A program made the position numbers and the translations under genes. The notes under the pieces are model-generated. The model was not told the origin of the DNA and searched no databases. It saw only the letters and a list, made by a program, of their open reading frames with translations. Shown here in pieces: positions 18,660 through 28,284 of a DNA stretch of 64,000 nucleotides (position 1 is the first letter of the stretch; the number at the start of each line of letters is the position of its first letter). This stretch comes from Gemmatimonadota bacterium (GTDB lineage Bacteria; Gemmatimonadota; Gemmatimonadetes; Gemmatimonadales; Gemmatimonadaceae), in contig JADJRJ010000027.1 of the NCBI GenBank assembly GCA_016712265.1, forward strand, positions 186,001 through 250,000, written 5' to 3'.

Positions 18660-20432
18660 GTGAATCGAAGACGACATGTCGGAGTGCTCGCGATCGCGTG
18701 CGCCTTGCTCCTCTTCGCGCTCCCTGGGTGTCAGGACGTCCCGGAGGTCACGTCGCCGACGAACCCGACCCCGGTCGACGTCGAGTTCGACCAGGGGTCG
18801 GGCATTGCAGCCCGCGAGCTCTCCACGACCCAGGTGCAGAATCTGGCGCTTCTCGGCAGGGTCTGGGGCTTCGTGAAGTATCACCATCCCAAGGTGACGG
18901 TCGGTGGCGTCAACTGGGACTACGAACTGTTCCGCGCCCTCCCTGCGGTCCTCGCGGCTCAGGACCACGCGTCAGCGTCTGCCGCAATGGTCGGTTGGAT
19001 CGACCGTCTGGGCGCCGTTCCACCCTGCAGTCCGTGCGCAGCGGCAGCCACAGACGCGCAGTTGCCAGCGGACAACGCGTGGATCACTGACGGTGCTACC
19101 ACCGGCGCGGCGCTCAGCAGCCGACTCCAGACTATATTGCGGAACCGTCCTGTGCTGCCGTCGCAGCGATACGTGTCGTTTTTCCCATCGGTCGGGAACC
19201 CCGATTTCTCGGGTGAGCAGCGCTACGCAACGCAGACGTCACCCGACGCCGGCTACCGACTCCTGGCGCTCTTCCGCGTCTGGAACATCATCCAGTACTG
19301 GTTCCCGTATCGGGATGTCATGAACGAGAACTGGAACAGTGTGCTCGTCGAATACGTCCCCCTCATGATGCGAGCGATGGACGGGGACGCGTACCGACGC
19401 ACGCTCATCCGGCTGATCGGCCGAGTCTACGATACGCACGCGAATATCTGGAGCGACATTCAGGTGCAGCCGCCGGTTGGTGCCTCCGAAGCGCCGCTGA
19501 TCCTGCGTTTCGTCGAGAACACGCTCGTTGTTGCCGGCTACACGCACGCCACCCTTGGGCCGGCCACCGGACTGAGGGTGGGGGATGAGATCCGGAGCAT
19601 CGGTGGAGTGGCTATCGATGCCCTCGTGGACTCCCTGAGGTCGTACTACCCGGCATCGAACGAGCCAACGCGTCTTCGAGACATCGCGCGAAAGCTCACG
19701 CGGGGCACCGGCCCGGTGGTCCTGGCCGGGGTTCGCCCGGCAGGGTCATTCAACACGTCGGTGGAGCGCGTGCCGCTCTCCACGCTCGACAAGTCACGTG
19801 CCTTCGTGAACGACTTGCCGGGCCCGACCTTCCGCATGCTGTCAGACAGCGTGGCGTATCTGAAGCTCTCATCGGTCGTCGCGGCAAACGCCATCAGCTA
19901 CATCCAGCAAGCGCTTGGAGCGAAGGTGCTCGTCATCGACATCCGCAACTACCCGAGCGAGTTCGTGGTGTTCGCGCTCGGAGGACACCTGGTCGCGGGG
20001 TCGACGAGCTTCGCCAAGTTTACAGTGGGCGACGCGGCCAATCCCGGCAGCTTTCGGTTTGGTGCGACCGCCTCGCACACCAGCCGTACGCCACTCTTCC
20101 CCGGATCCGTGGTGATTCTGATCGACGAGACGTCACAGAGCCAGGCCGAGTACACGGCGATGGCTTTCCGCGTCGCGCCGGGAGCTCTGGTGGTCGGAAG
20201 CACCACGGCCGGGGCAGACGGCAATGTCTCTCGGATCCCGTTGCCCGGGAACGTGGAAGGAATGATCACCGGCATCGGGGTGTTCTACCCAAACGGAACG
20301 CCGACGCAACGTGTGGGCATCGTACCTGATCTGGTCGTACGCCCGACCGTGGCCGGCATCCGGGCCGGTCGAGACGAAGTGCTGGAGGCTGGCGTCAGTC
20401 GCGCGCTGGGGCGTCCGTTCCGGCTGCCCTGA
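18660..20432 (+). CDS. S41 family peptidase-like lipoprotein
   Basis: 590 residues; the GTG at 18660 gives a lipoprotein signal with lipobox A-L-P-G-C (Cys24). W-G-F-V-K-Y-H-H-P is a signature of a tricorn/CtpA-related S41 subgroup common in Bacteroidota and Gemmatimonadota. A PDZ-like region (G-L-R-V-G-D-E-I-R-S-I-G-G) lies in the middle. The catalytic domain carries V-I-D-I-R-N-Y-P and D-E-T-S-Q-S-Q-A-E-Y, in which Ser494 is the likely nucleophile. The Lys of CtpA-type dyads is absent at the T-A-G-A-D-G-N position, as in other members of this subgroup. A periplasmic or surface peptidase is inferred; substrate is unknown. Confidence 0.82.
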   Translation: MNRRRHVGVLAIACALLLFALPGCQDVPEVTSPTNPTPVDVEFDQGSGIAARELSTTQVQNLALLGRVWGFVKYHHPKVTVGGVNWDYELFRALPAVLAAQDHASASAAMVGWIDRLGAVPPCSPCAAAATDAQLPADNAWITDGATTGAALSSRLQTILRNRPVLPSQRYVSFFPSVGNPDFSGEQRYATQTSPDAGYRLLALFRVWNIIQYWFPYRDVMNENWNSVLVEYVPLMMRAMDGDAYRRTLIRLIGRVYDTHANIWSDIQVQPPVGASEAPLILRFVENTLVVAGYTHATLGPATGLRVGDEIRSIGGVAIDALVDSLRSYYPASNEPTRLRDIARKLTRGTGPVVLAGVRPAGSFNTSVERVPLSTLDKSRAFVNDLPGPTFRMLSDSVAYLKLSSVVAANAISYIQQALGAKVLVIDIRNYPSEFVVFALGGHLVAGSTSFAKFTVGDAANPGSFRFGATASHTSRTPLFPGSVVILIDETSQSQAEYTAMAFRVAPGALVVGSTTAGADGNVSRIPLPGNVEGMITGIGVFYPNGTPTQRVGIVPDLVVRPTVAGIRAGRDEVLEAGVSRALGRPFRLP

Positions 20433-20564
20433 ATGTTCACGCGTTCACCGCGTCGCTGGGATTAGCCCCTCCGTCTCATCGGGGACGAAGTTGGATGGCC
20501 GTCTTCGGGAATGCCCCATTCCCCGCCTTGTCCTGCCACCACGCGACGCGCACTTTCCGTCGTG

Positions 20565-22205
20565 ATGGGCACTCCCCCACGCGTCCCCCCCGATCGCCTC
20601 CCCCGCGTCGAGGCCATCTTCTCGGAGGCCCTCGAGCGCACCCCGGAGACCCGCCCCGCCTTTCTCGCGGAGGCCTGCGGGGCGGATGCCGACATTCGCC
20701 GGGAAGTGGAGAGCCTCCTGGCCGCGCTTGAGCGCTCGGGAGAGCGCTGGGAAACTCCCGCCCTACGGCTCGCCGACCTCACCTCGGCAACCGCCGCCGG
20801 GGAGACCCGCGTCGGCATGATGGTCGGACCGTACCGGCTGGTCCGACTCATCGCCCAGGGCGGGATGGGGGCGGTGTACGAGGGAGAACGGGCGGACGCG
20901 CAATTCCATCAACGTGTCGCTGTGAAGTTCCTGCGCCATGGCATCCCGACCACGCAGTCGCGACGACGCTTTGAACATGAGCGCGCCATCCAGGCGCGAC
21001 TACAGCATCGCAACATCGCTGGCCTGTTCGACGGCGGCGTCCTCCCCGATGGCCATCCGTATTTTGTCATGGAGTTTGTCGACGGCGTTCCCATCACGAC
21101 CTACGCCGCCACCCATGCCCTGTCGATCCCCGCACGACTCCAACTCGTGCGCCAGGTGTGTCGCGCGGTGCACTACGCGCACGAACACCAGGTGGTCCAC
21201 CGCGACCTCAAGCCGAGCAACATCCTCGTCACCACCGACGGCACCGTCAAGCTCCTCGATTTCGGGATCGCCCGGCTGCTCGAAGGCTCCGCCGATGACC
21301 TCCCCATCACGCTCGGCGGCGACCGCGCCCTCACCCTGGAATGCGCAAGCCCTGAACAGCTCAACGGACAGCAGGTCACGACGGCCTCCGACGTCTACTC
21401 GCTCGGCGTCGTCCTGTACGAGCTGCTCACCGGACGGCGACCGTTCATGATGGCCGACCTGCCGATCGCCGAAGCCATCCGGCAGGTCACGCAGGTAGCA
21501 CCCGTCCCGCCGAGTGCCGCGCTGGCAGACGACGCGCCGGCCGCGCTCCGCCGCACGCTGCACGGCGAGCTCGACGACATCACCGCGATGGCCCTGCGCA
21601 AGGAGCCGGAACGCCGCTATCCCACCGCCGACGCCATGGCGCACGACCTCGCCGCGTGGGAACAGGGACGCCCGGTCAGCGCCACCGCCGATACGGTTGC
21701 ATACAGCATCAGGAAGTTTGTCAAGCGACACCGGTGGCAGAGCGCCAGTGCGGTGCTGCTGCTGGTGTCACTGGTCGTTGGGGCGTCCGCCACCTGGTGG
21801 CAGGCGCGCCGCGCCGAGACGCGGTATCGGGACGGGCGCCGCCTCGCCAACGCCCTCCTCTCTGACGTCCACAACGCCATTGCCGACCTCCCGGGCGCCA
21901 CCGCCGCGGGAATCTCGTGGAGAAGTCGCCAGCGTTCCAGGACCGTGGTGCTTGTGGCGCGCGCCCTGGGACGGCGCGTCGTGTCCGGTGAAACGCCAGG
22001 CCTTCGAATCGAGCGCCGGATGGACGTGAGCGAGCACTCCTCTCAGGGGGCACCCCGGCAGAGAGGTTCCGTTCCGCGCCGCATCGGAACGGAACCGCCT
22101 CGGGCAACGGGCACGGAGCCGGTTGTCGGGTCCCTCCGCGCCCCTTCCCTCCCGTCCTCCTCGGGCGCCGGCGTCGCACGGGCTCAGCGTTTTGCTGCCG
22201 TGTGA
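20565..22205 (+). CDS. Ser/Thr protein kinase, C-terminally truncated paralogue
   Basis: 546-residue open frame. The kinase domain is complete: I-A-Q-G-G-M-G-A-V-Y loop, V-A-V-K lysine, H-R-D-L-K-P-S-N, D-F-G-I-A-R. The usual E-Y-A-S-P-E-Q reads E-C-A-S-P-E-Q here. A membrane helix (about residues 394-413) follows. To base 21908 the gene is a near-copy of the kinase at 45326, including identical blocks over 200 bases long; then similarity stops abruptly and the remaining ~98 residues are Arg/Pro/Ser-rich, with no TPR repeats. The last 22 bases overlap the convergent CsgG-like gene. I think the copy lost its sensor region by a rearrangement at about 21909; whether the kinase still works is open. 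Confidence 0.72.
   Translation: MGTPPRVPPDRLPRVEAIFSEALERTPETRPAFLAEACGADADIRREVESLLAALERSGERWETPALRLADLTSATAAGETRVGMMVGPYRLVRLIAQGGMGAVYEGERADAQFHQRVAVKFLRHGIPTTQSRRRFEHERAIQARLQHRNIAGLFDGGVLPDGHPYFVMEFVDGVPITTYAATHALSIPARLQLVRQVCRAVHYAHEHQVVHRDLKPSNILVTTDGTVKLLDFGIARLLEGSADDLPITLGGDRALTLECASPEQLNGQQVTTASDVYSLGVVLYELLTGRRPFMMADLPIAEAIRQVTQVAPVPPSAALADDAPAALRRTLHGELDDITAMALRKEPERRYPTADAMAHDLAAWEQGRPVSATADTVAYSIRKFVKRHRWQSASAVLLLVSLVVGASATWWQARRAETRYRDGRRLANALLSDVHNAIADLPGATAAGISWRSRQRSRTVVLVARALGRRVVSGETPGLRIERRMDVSEHSSQGAPRQRGSVPRRIGTEPPRATGTEPVVGSLRAPSLPSSSGAGVARAQRFAAV
22065..22096. terminator. Strong hairpin, probable terminator
   Basis: GGTTCCGTTCC, a 10-base gap, then GGAACGGAACC: a perfect 11-base inverted repeat (12 pairs with the inner G-C). 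It lies inside the non-conserved tail of the truncated kinase frame, near the 3' end of the convergent CsgG-like gene. A terminator for the latter, inherited from the pre-rearrangement arrangement, is the simplest reading. Confidence 0.5.
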
Positions 22206-22915
22206 TCACTGAGCCACCGCACAGCCTCGGCACGATCCTCCGGCATGAGGTCCGGCTCCGTGAGGGCGAGGAACTTCCGGTAGGCGTCTGCTCGCGCCTC
22301 GGGCCTCGCCTTGGCATACTTCGCAAGGGAAAGGAGCTGGAGAACTACGTCAGCGCGATCACGGAAGACGGCCGAATAGTTCTCTGGGCGCCGCGCGCCA
22401 TCGTCGCTCGATGGAAGAGGGGGGAGGTCCAAGGCCCTTACCAGGGAGTCGCCGAGTTCCTCGATGAGCGCCATGAGGCGTTTGGCCGATCCCCTGACGT
22501 TGACGGTACGTACGACTTGGGAGGTTTGCACATCGACAGCTCGCGCCTCAATGGAGACGTGATTCTGCCTGTCGACTAGGAAGCCACCCACGACTACGTA
22601 CCGAGCTGCCAACAGGAGACCGGCGCGCGCCATGGTGGCCGGATCCATCCGCTCGGGGGGCATGTCGAGCTCTATGATAATCTTGTCGATGTTGCTGCGT
22701 TCAGCTGTCCGGACGAAGTGCGAGCGGTGCAGATGTCGAGACAGGAAGTCAGAGAACCCGCCCCGAAGGGGTTCGTAGTCAGCATGGTTGATGAGTGCTA
22801 TATTCTTGAAGTCGAGGACGGCGATGCCGGGGCGCTGGCTGTCCGCAACCTGCGCAAGCGCAGGTGCGGCGACACTCAGGGACAAGGCAAGGCACATCAG
22901 GTCCGGTCGACGCAT
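22184..22915 (-). CDS. CsgG-like periplasmic/outer-membrane protein
   Basis: 243 residues with a signal peptide (S-L-S-V-A-A-P-A-L-A-Q). The ATG at 22915 is preferred over 22921 because a GAGG lies seven bases upstream. The core, R-P-G-I-A-V-L-D-F-K-N, then F-V-R-T-A-E-R-S-N-I-D-K-I-I, then A-A-R-Y-V-V-V-G-G-F-L, matches the CsgG/FlgO/LpoB alpha-beta fold that binds the envelope and supports secretion or cell-wall synthesis. It diverges from the kinase at 22997 across only about 80 bases, so the two probably share control. Specific role unknown. Confidence 0.72.
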   Translation of the reverse strand: MRRPDLMCLALSLSVAAPALAQVADSQRPGIAVLDFKNIALINHADYEPLRGGFSDFLSRHLHRSHFVRTAERSNIDKIIIELDMPPERMDPATMARAGLLLAARYVVVGGFLVDRQNHVSIEARAVDVQTSQVVRTVNVRGSAKRLMALIEELGDSLVRALDLPPLPSSDDGARRPENYSAVFRDRADVVLQLLSLAKYAKARPEARADAYRKFLALTEPDLMPEDRAEAVRWLSDHTAAKR

Positions 22916-22996
22916 GTTCATACCTCGGGGTATGCGGCACATGATGATGGATTCTCCGTTCCCGTTGGCACGTTCGCAAGCCGGAGGCGGGCGGCC

Positions 22997-24678
22997 GTGA
23001 GGCGATGTCCGGCGTGCGGACGCACCTGGACCGATGGACAGTCCTTCTGCCCGGATGACGGCACTGCGCTGGAGGTGGAGCGCGAGGTGTCGCTCGTCGG
23101 TACCATCATCGCCAAGCGGTACCGCGTGATGCGCCTGCTCGGTGCGGGTGGCATGGGCAAGGTGTACCTTGTGCACCACCTGAATCTGGACGCACCGCTG
23201 GCGATCAAGGTGATCTCGCCAAGCCAGGCCAAGGACCCGGACGCGGTGGAACGACTTCGCCGTGAGGCGCGGAACGCCCACAAGGCGCGGCATCCCAATG
23301 TTGTGCAGGTGCACGACCTTGAAGAGGACGGTGCGCACGTCTTCCTGACCATGGATTTCGTTGACGGGCCCACCCTCGACCAGGTGGTGGCCACGGAGGG
23401 ACGGCTCCCGTTGCAGCGCGTCCTGTCCCTGATCCGCGGTGTGGCCGAGGGCTTGGGTGCGATCCATGGGTGGCGCATGGTACACCGCGACCTGAAGCCG
23501 TCGAACGTGATCGTCGACCGGTCAGAGGACGGCCGGGAGGTCCCCAAGCTGCTGGACTTCGGCATCTCTCGCGTGGAGCACGATCCTGCCCAGGCGCTGA
23601 CGTCCCCGGAGTTCGTGTTCGGCACCCCGGGCTTCATGGCTCCGGAGCATCGCATGGGGCTCCCAGTGGACGCCCGCGCCGACGTGTTCGCGCTGGCGAT
23701 CCTGACGCTGTACCTGCTTGCTGGCCGGCTCCCGCGACTGGCGGCGGGGAGGGATTCCAGATCGAGCAGTTCGTCGGCGACCTGGAGCCGCCGCCCGCGT
23801 TGCGACCAGTACTTGAGCGGGCCATGGCGCGGCGTCCGGCGTCCAGGTACGGGCGCGCCGTGGACTTCGCACACGCCCTGGACGAGGCGGCTGGTGTGGC
23901 TGGGGCGAGGTCACTCCCGCAGGACCCGCCGAGCCTGCCCGAGGTCGCGCCCGCTGCTCCGGCGACGAGCATCCGGGCGCCGCGACTGCTGCGTCCGTCC
24001 CCGACGGTGCCGTTGCGCACCCTGGAGGAAGCTGCAGCCGGCGTGCAGGCAGGAGCCGAGTCCTCAGGCGAACCGTCAGCTGCGGGGTCCGGGCGTCGCC
24101 GGTGGGGCATGCTGGCCGTGGTGGCCGGAGGGCTCGCGGCAGTTGTCGCGCTGCCCCCTCTCCTGCGCGTGCCACGCGGGGCCGCTGGAGCGCCGTACCC
24201 GGCACCAACCGTGGGGGAGAGCGTACCGCCGGTGGTTCTGCGCCCTGAACCCAATTCCCAGAAGCCAGAAGCCCGTCCGCCATCCCTCCCGGAGAGCGAA
24301 CCGCTGATCGCTCCGAGTCCCAAACCTGTCTCCGTACGGCCGAAGCCCCTGCGCGTGAAGCCACCCGAGCCGGAACCCGCGACTGGCGACACGACCATGG
24401 CTCGGCGACTGGACTTCCTGCGTGCGTTCGCGGAGAGCCCATGGGTCATCAACGTGGACTCCGCCCGGCGTGCCGAGCGTGAGGCAGCGGTGGCGCTGGT
24501 GCTCACGCGAGATGCCTCCATCCGAGCGGAGATCCGCTTCATCATGGCCCAAGCGCTCTGGTCGCAGGGCCCGCGTCGCGCCGACGCGTGCCGCGAGGTA
24601 GCCGCAGTATTGAAGGACACAAGCGCCGAGGCCGTGAACGATGCAGCGCGCACGCTTGCCAAGGCTTGCCCCAAGTAA
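22997..24678 (+). CDS. Ser/Thr protein kinase with N-terminal zinc ribbon (one frame break)
   Basis: About 561 residues after repair. The GTG at 22997 has GGAGG nine bases upstream. The protein starts with a small zinc-ribbon-like element (C-P-A-C-G ... F-C-P-D-D-G), then a kinase domain: G-A-G-G-M-G-K-V-Y, L-A-I-K, H-R-D-L-K-P-S-N, D-F-G-I-S-R, G-T-P-G-F-M-A-P-E. The first frame ends its meaningful reading at the GGGG near 23748; one added G continues as E-G-F-Q-I-E-Q-F-V-G to 24678. A membrane helix follows (W-G-M-L-A-V-V-A-G-G-L), then a Pro-rich linker and a short helical C-terminal domain. It lies beside a CsgG-like gene and an ECF sigma gene. Confidence 0.8.
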
Positions 24679-24717
24679 CCTCCTCGCATCGTTCTGACCG
24701 GCGACTCATGACAGGCA

Positions 24718-24745
24718 AGTGCCGCCGGCGTCCCCTGGCTTACAT
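24718..24745 (-). promoter_or_regulatory. Possible fourth copy of the ECF promoter-like element
   Basis: On the minus strand, ATGTAAGC, 13 bases, then CGGCACT, resembling the elements at 33035-33062 and 33093-33127. It overlaps the last codon and stop of the sigma factor gene and points toward the convergent kinase, so chance is possible. Confidence 0.25.
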
Positions 24746-25333
24746 CCGGAGTCCCGGAAAGAGGGCCTCGATGCGCTCTCGGGCCCGGTGCACCCTCACG
24801 GCAGCCGCCTCCGCGGAGATGTCGAGCATCCGGGCGATCTCCCTAGGGCCAAAGCCCTTGATGGAAAGGAGAAACGCCTCCCGCAGCGTGTCCGACAGTT
24901 CATGCATCACGAGCTCCAGCACGTGCTTCTCGTCGATGCGAGCCTGTGCTGAAGGCTCGCGCAACGGCTCGGTAACGGCCGGAGACCACTCGACTTCGGG
25001 GCGCCTGGAGTCAGAGCGTCGCCGAGTGCGCGCGATGTTGAACGCGACGCCGAACAGCCACTTCGAGAACGCGCCCCTCTCGGTGTAGCCCGTCAGCGTG
25101 TGCGGAAGGGTCATGAAGACATCGGTCACGACTTCTTCGGCGCGGTCACCGGCGACATGGCGGATGCCATGAAGCAGCCCGGGCCCGAAGCGGCGCCAGA
25201 GGGCGCCGATGTATGCGTCATACCCAGCACGGGCACCCTCGATGAGCTCCTCATCCGAGAGCGACGCGGCAGCAACCTGTACGCCGGTTGTCAAGTGGAT
25301 GAGGGTTTCGTACGGATCGGGGCGCACTTGCAC
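24740..25333 (-). CDS. ECF-type RNA polymerase sigma factor
   Basis: About 197 residues. Region 2: E-E-V-V-T-D-V-F-M-T-L-P and G-A-F-S-K-W-L-F-G-V-A-F-N-I-A-R-T-R-R-R; region 4: F-L-L-S-I-K-G-F-G-P-R-E-I-A-R-M-L-D-I. The start is a GTG at 25333 or 25327; neither has a strong ribosome-binding site. It is clearly paralogous to the sigma at 33143 (shared F-M-x-L-P and G-V-A-F-N-x-A-R-T-R-R-R) and different from the kinase-type sigmas at 5121 and 17090. It sits between the kinase at 22997 and the beta-helix lipoprotein operon, so it may control that surface locus. Confidence 0.85.
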   Translation of the reverse strand: MQVRPDPYETLIHLTTGVQVAAASLSDEELIEGARAGYDAYIGALWRRFGPGLLHGIRHVAGDRAEEVVTDVFMTLPHTLTGYTERGAFSKWLFGVAFNIARTRRRSDSRRPEVEWSPAVTEPLREPSAQARIDEKHVLELVMHELSDTLREAFLLSIKGFGPREIARMLDISAEAAAVRVHRARERIEALFPGLRM

Positions 25334-25397
25334 GTGCTCGCTGCGAGAAGGGTATGAGCGCGGTCGAGACCTTCGGTCGGCCCGGTCACATAACTGC

Positions 25398-28235
25398 CTA
25401 ACGTCGAGGAGGGGCTACCGCGATCGCATGTCGCACCGTGGATGCAGGGATCCATGTGACCGGGCCAGAGACGCCGTCACCCAGGGGGCCTGCAGGGCCT
25501 GCCGGGTCACCCCACCAGGCACCAGGGAGCGCAAAGCTTGATGTTGTGAGGTTGATGAAGCCAGCTCCAGCGTTGCCCATGAGGTTGACACGTGTGAACG
25601 AGAGGCCCGAGTTTGGGGAATATCGAATACCCTCTGCACCACTCTGTGTGACCTCGAGACCGTTGACGGTACCGGCGAAGGCCTGCACGCCATGAGAACC
25701 CGATGCCCGTACGACAACATCCTCGACCAGCTGGGTTCCAGAGATCGAGAGGCCCACATTCGCCGTGCTATCGATGAGTGTACGGGCAAGTCGTCCACTG
25801 GCTAGCTGGAGAAGCACGCCGCTCTGCTTCGACTTGCGAATCCACGAGCTGTCAATAGCGATCCTGTGTGCCCCGGAATGCACCCAGATAGCCCAGCCGC
25901 TGCTGCGAGAGGCATGCTCGACGATGGTGTTGATCAGGTAGCTCGAGTCCGGCGCGACATCGTCGAAGAAGAGCATATTCCATCCAGGGACCGAGTCAAC
26001 CGCCGTAAGCAAGACGGGCCTGGTCTGAGTTCCTCGTGCCACCAGACGTCCACCTCGAATAAACCCCAGGCTCCCTCCGTTCATGGCGAGCACTGCACCG
26101 GGTCGAAGATCCATCACGCCGCCTGAATCCAGGTCGACCGTGCTGTTCACCCGCCACGGCATTGTACCGAAGTGGCGCAAGGTGTCCCGCTTCACTGATG
26201 CACCGGAGTCAATGATGATGGAATCGCGGGCATTGCCAAGCCAACTCAGCATCGACAGGGAGTCTGGGGCGAGCCGCGCGAGCACCCGTGCGGTGCATTG
26301 GAATGGCACTCCTTGATTGGCGGTGATCACGATAGGCCCAGTCCTGACGGCATCATCGGCCCCTGCACACAGGAGCCCTTGACCGCTTCGCTCAAGGCGG
26401 ACGCTCCCGAGGGTGATCGTGGACACCGAGCCTCCCAACAGCCTCATCGCTGCCCCCGCCGCGTTGCTTACGAGGATGCCGCTCGCGGTCACGCCGCCTC
26501 CGACCAAGAGTCCGTCGGCCCTCCCTGCGGATTGGCACGTCCCCGCGACGCTCACTGAGTCGACCGCGACATCCCTCAGGATCGACCCGGCGGACGCAAC
26601 GTATGCGGCATAGACGCCCGTGGAGCGGTGAATACGTACCGAGTCAAGCTGGACCACGTGGCCGCTTGCAGCGAAGAGGGGTCCGGGATAGTCACAGGGC
26701 GGCGCGGCGGACACATTGCGAAGACCGCCGGTGATTAGAACGTGCATCAGGCGGCTCGTGGGTACTGTGTTGCCTCCTCCAGTGAATCGAAGGCCAAACC
26801 ATCCGCGGCTTGAGTCTGACGGCTGGAACATGATCGGCTGGGTGCGTGTCCCGATCGCCTGAAGGAGGCCGTCGCTCTCGACGATCAGCGCAGCGGCCGG
26901 GGTGCCACAGATGGTGACTCCCGGGTTGACGCGGAGCGTGGCACCGCCGCGCACGACCACGTTCCCATTAAGAAGGTAGGGGCTCTGTGCCGCGGTCCAG
27001 GTCTCACTGGACTGAAGAAGGCCGGCGCGGACCGTGGCCGGCAGGCCCCCGCACAATGGAGCGCCCACGGTGACTCTGACTGAGTCAGCCTTGGTGGAAT
27101 CCTGCACGGAGGTTGCAAGGACATGAGTGCTCCCTGCTGCCAAGCCCGTGACCACACCGACTGAGGAGACCGTGGTGACGGTTGGATTGCGGCTCGTCCA
27201 GGCCACGCTCGAGGATCCCCCAGGAACCCCGCCGGACACCGAGGCCGTCAAGGGCGCCGACGCACCGGCGGCGAGACTCAGCGACGCTGGTGCAACCGAC
27301 ACGGAAACCGCGGGACTCACGCGCACGATAGCCTGACCCGTGATGCCTGCAACCTGCGCGACAATGGTCGCGGCCCCGGGTGCGAGGCCGGTGACAATGC
27401 CCGCCGATGAGACGGAGGCGATCGCCGTGTTGCTGCTGGACCATGCAACGGGCCGCCCGGTCAGTACGTTGCCACCCGAGTCCGTGGCCGTTGCCGTCGC
27501 CTGAGTGGACGTGCCTACGGCGATGTCGGAGCTGGCAAACCGCACACTCACCAGTGCGACCGGAACAGGCACCACCGTCACGACGGCACTGTCGCGGGCC
27601 TCACCAACGACTGCGGTCACTGTGGTCGTGCCCGGGGCAACCGCCCGAACCAGTCCGCTCGTCGAGACGGTGGCGACTGTCGGGTTCCGACTCTGCCATG
27701 CGACAGAGCGGCCCGACAGCGTATCCCCACTCCGGCCGAGGACCAATGCACCGAGCTGAGTGGATTCGGCCAAGCGGAGCGCGACGGCCGTGCGCGTCAG
27801 GCGTACGGAGCCCGCAGCGACAAGGGACACCGTTGGTGCTAATGCTACCGAACCCGCGCCGACTTCGATGGGGCCCACCTCGGTGCTGTCCAGCGTCAAG
27901 CTGCTGGACGACAGCAACGTGATGGCGATGTATACCGCACAGCGACCTGAGCTGCCAACGCATGATGTGATCTCGACCGTCGACGCCAGCTGATTGGCGC
28001 CCGGTTGCACGGAAAGCGTATCCCGCTGGAGAGACTGGCGTGCAGATCCTGATGGTGTGGTGAAGTGCAGGGCGATCCGCTCGCCGGCTCGCGCCGAAGT
28101 CTGTGCGTTAAGCAGTACCTGCGCCTTCAGCATGCGGTCGCCATCACCAGTTGGCGACTCCGTGCAACTCACACCAGTGAGGACCAGCCCAAGGAGAAGG
28201 AGGCATCGACTGGAGACCGTCCCGCGGCCGGTCAC
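25398..28235 (-). CDS. Surface lipoprotein: BIG2 Ig-like repeats plus a beta-helix region
   Basis: About 945 residues. The start is uncertain; the GTG at 28235 gives a signal with lipobox L-T-G-V-S-C. An N-terminal module (G-E-R-I-A-L-H-F-T-T, then the S-V-E-V/E-V-G-P-I stretch) is shared with the lectin lipoprotein at 30455. Next come three BIG2-type repeats with the V-A-W-x-S-x-N-P/T and V-S-x-x-G-x-V-T-G-L-A-P-G pattern. The second half has no enzymatic motif and looks like a right-handed beta-helix (repeated short strands with G-V-x-x and N-T-I-V-E-H). It lies 49 bases after the beta-barrel gene in a minus-strand operon. Adhesion or polysaccharide contact is inferred. Confidence 0.72.
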   Translation of the reverse strand: MTGRGTVSSRCLLLLGLVLTGVSCTESPTGDGDRMLKAQVLLNAQTSARAGERIALHFTTPSGSARQSLQRDTLSVQPGANQLASTVEITSCVGSSGRCAVYIAITLLSSSSLTLDSTEVGPIEVGAGSVALAPTVSLVAAGSVRLTRTAVALRLAESTQLGALVLGRSGDTLSGRSVAWQSRNPTVATVSTSGLVRAVAPGTTTVTAVVGEARDSAVVTVVPVPVALVSVRFASSDIAVGTSTQATATATDSGGNVLTGRPVAWSSSNTAIASVSSAGIVTGLAPGAATIVAQVAGITGQAIVRVSPAVSVSVAPASLSLAAGASAPLTASVSGGVPGGSSSVAWTSRNPTVTTVSSVGVVTGLAAGSTHVLATSVQDSTKADSVRVTVGAPLCGGLPATVRAGLLQSSETWTAAQSPYLLNGNVVVRGGATLRVNPGVTICGTPAAALIVESDGLLQAIGTRTQPIMFQPSDSSRGWFGLRFTGGGNTVPTSRLMHVLITGGLRNVSAAPPCDYPGPLFAASGHVVQLDSVRIHRSTGVYAAYVASAGSILRDVAVDSVSVAGTCQSAGRADGLLVGGGVTASGILVSNAAGAAMRLLGGSVSTITLGSVRLERSGQGLLCAGADDAVRTGPIVITANQGVPFQCTARVLARLAPDSLSMLSWLGNARDSIIIDSGASVKRDTLRHFGTMPWRVNSTVDLDSGGVMDLRPGAVLAMNGGSLGFIRGGRLVARGTQTRPVLLTAVDSVPGWNMLFFDDVAPDSSYLINTIVEHASRSSGWAIWVHSGAHRIAIDSSWIRKSKQSGVLLQLASGRLARTLIDSTANVGLSISGTQLVEDVVVRASGSHGVQAFAGTVNGLEVTQSGAEGIRYSPNSGLSFTRVNLMGNAGAGFINLTTSSFALPGAWWGDPAGPAGPLGDGVSGPVTWIPASTVRHAIAVAPPRR

Positions 28236-28284
28236 GGGCAAGGCGGAGTCGCCGTCCACGCGCACTATCACGGTTGGCCTCCTC

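Noticed and set aside
22202..22579. 125-residue plus-strand frame
   Set aside because: Antisense to the CsgG-like gene; no independent evidence of coding.
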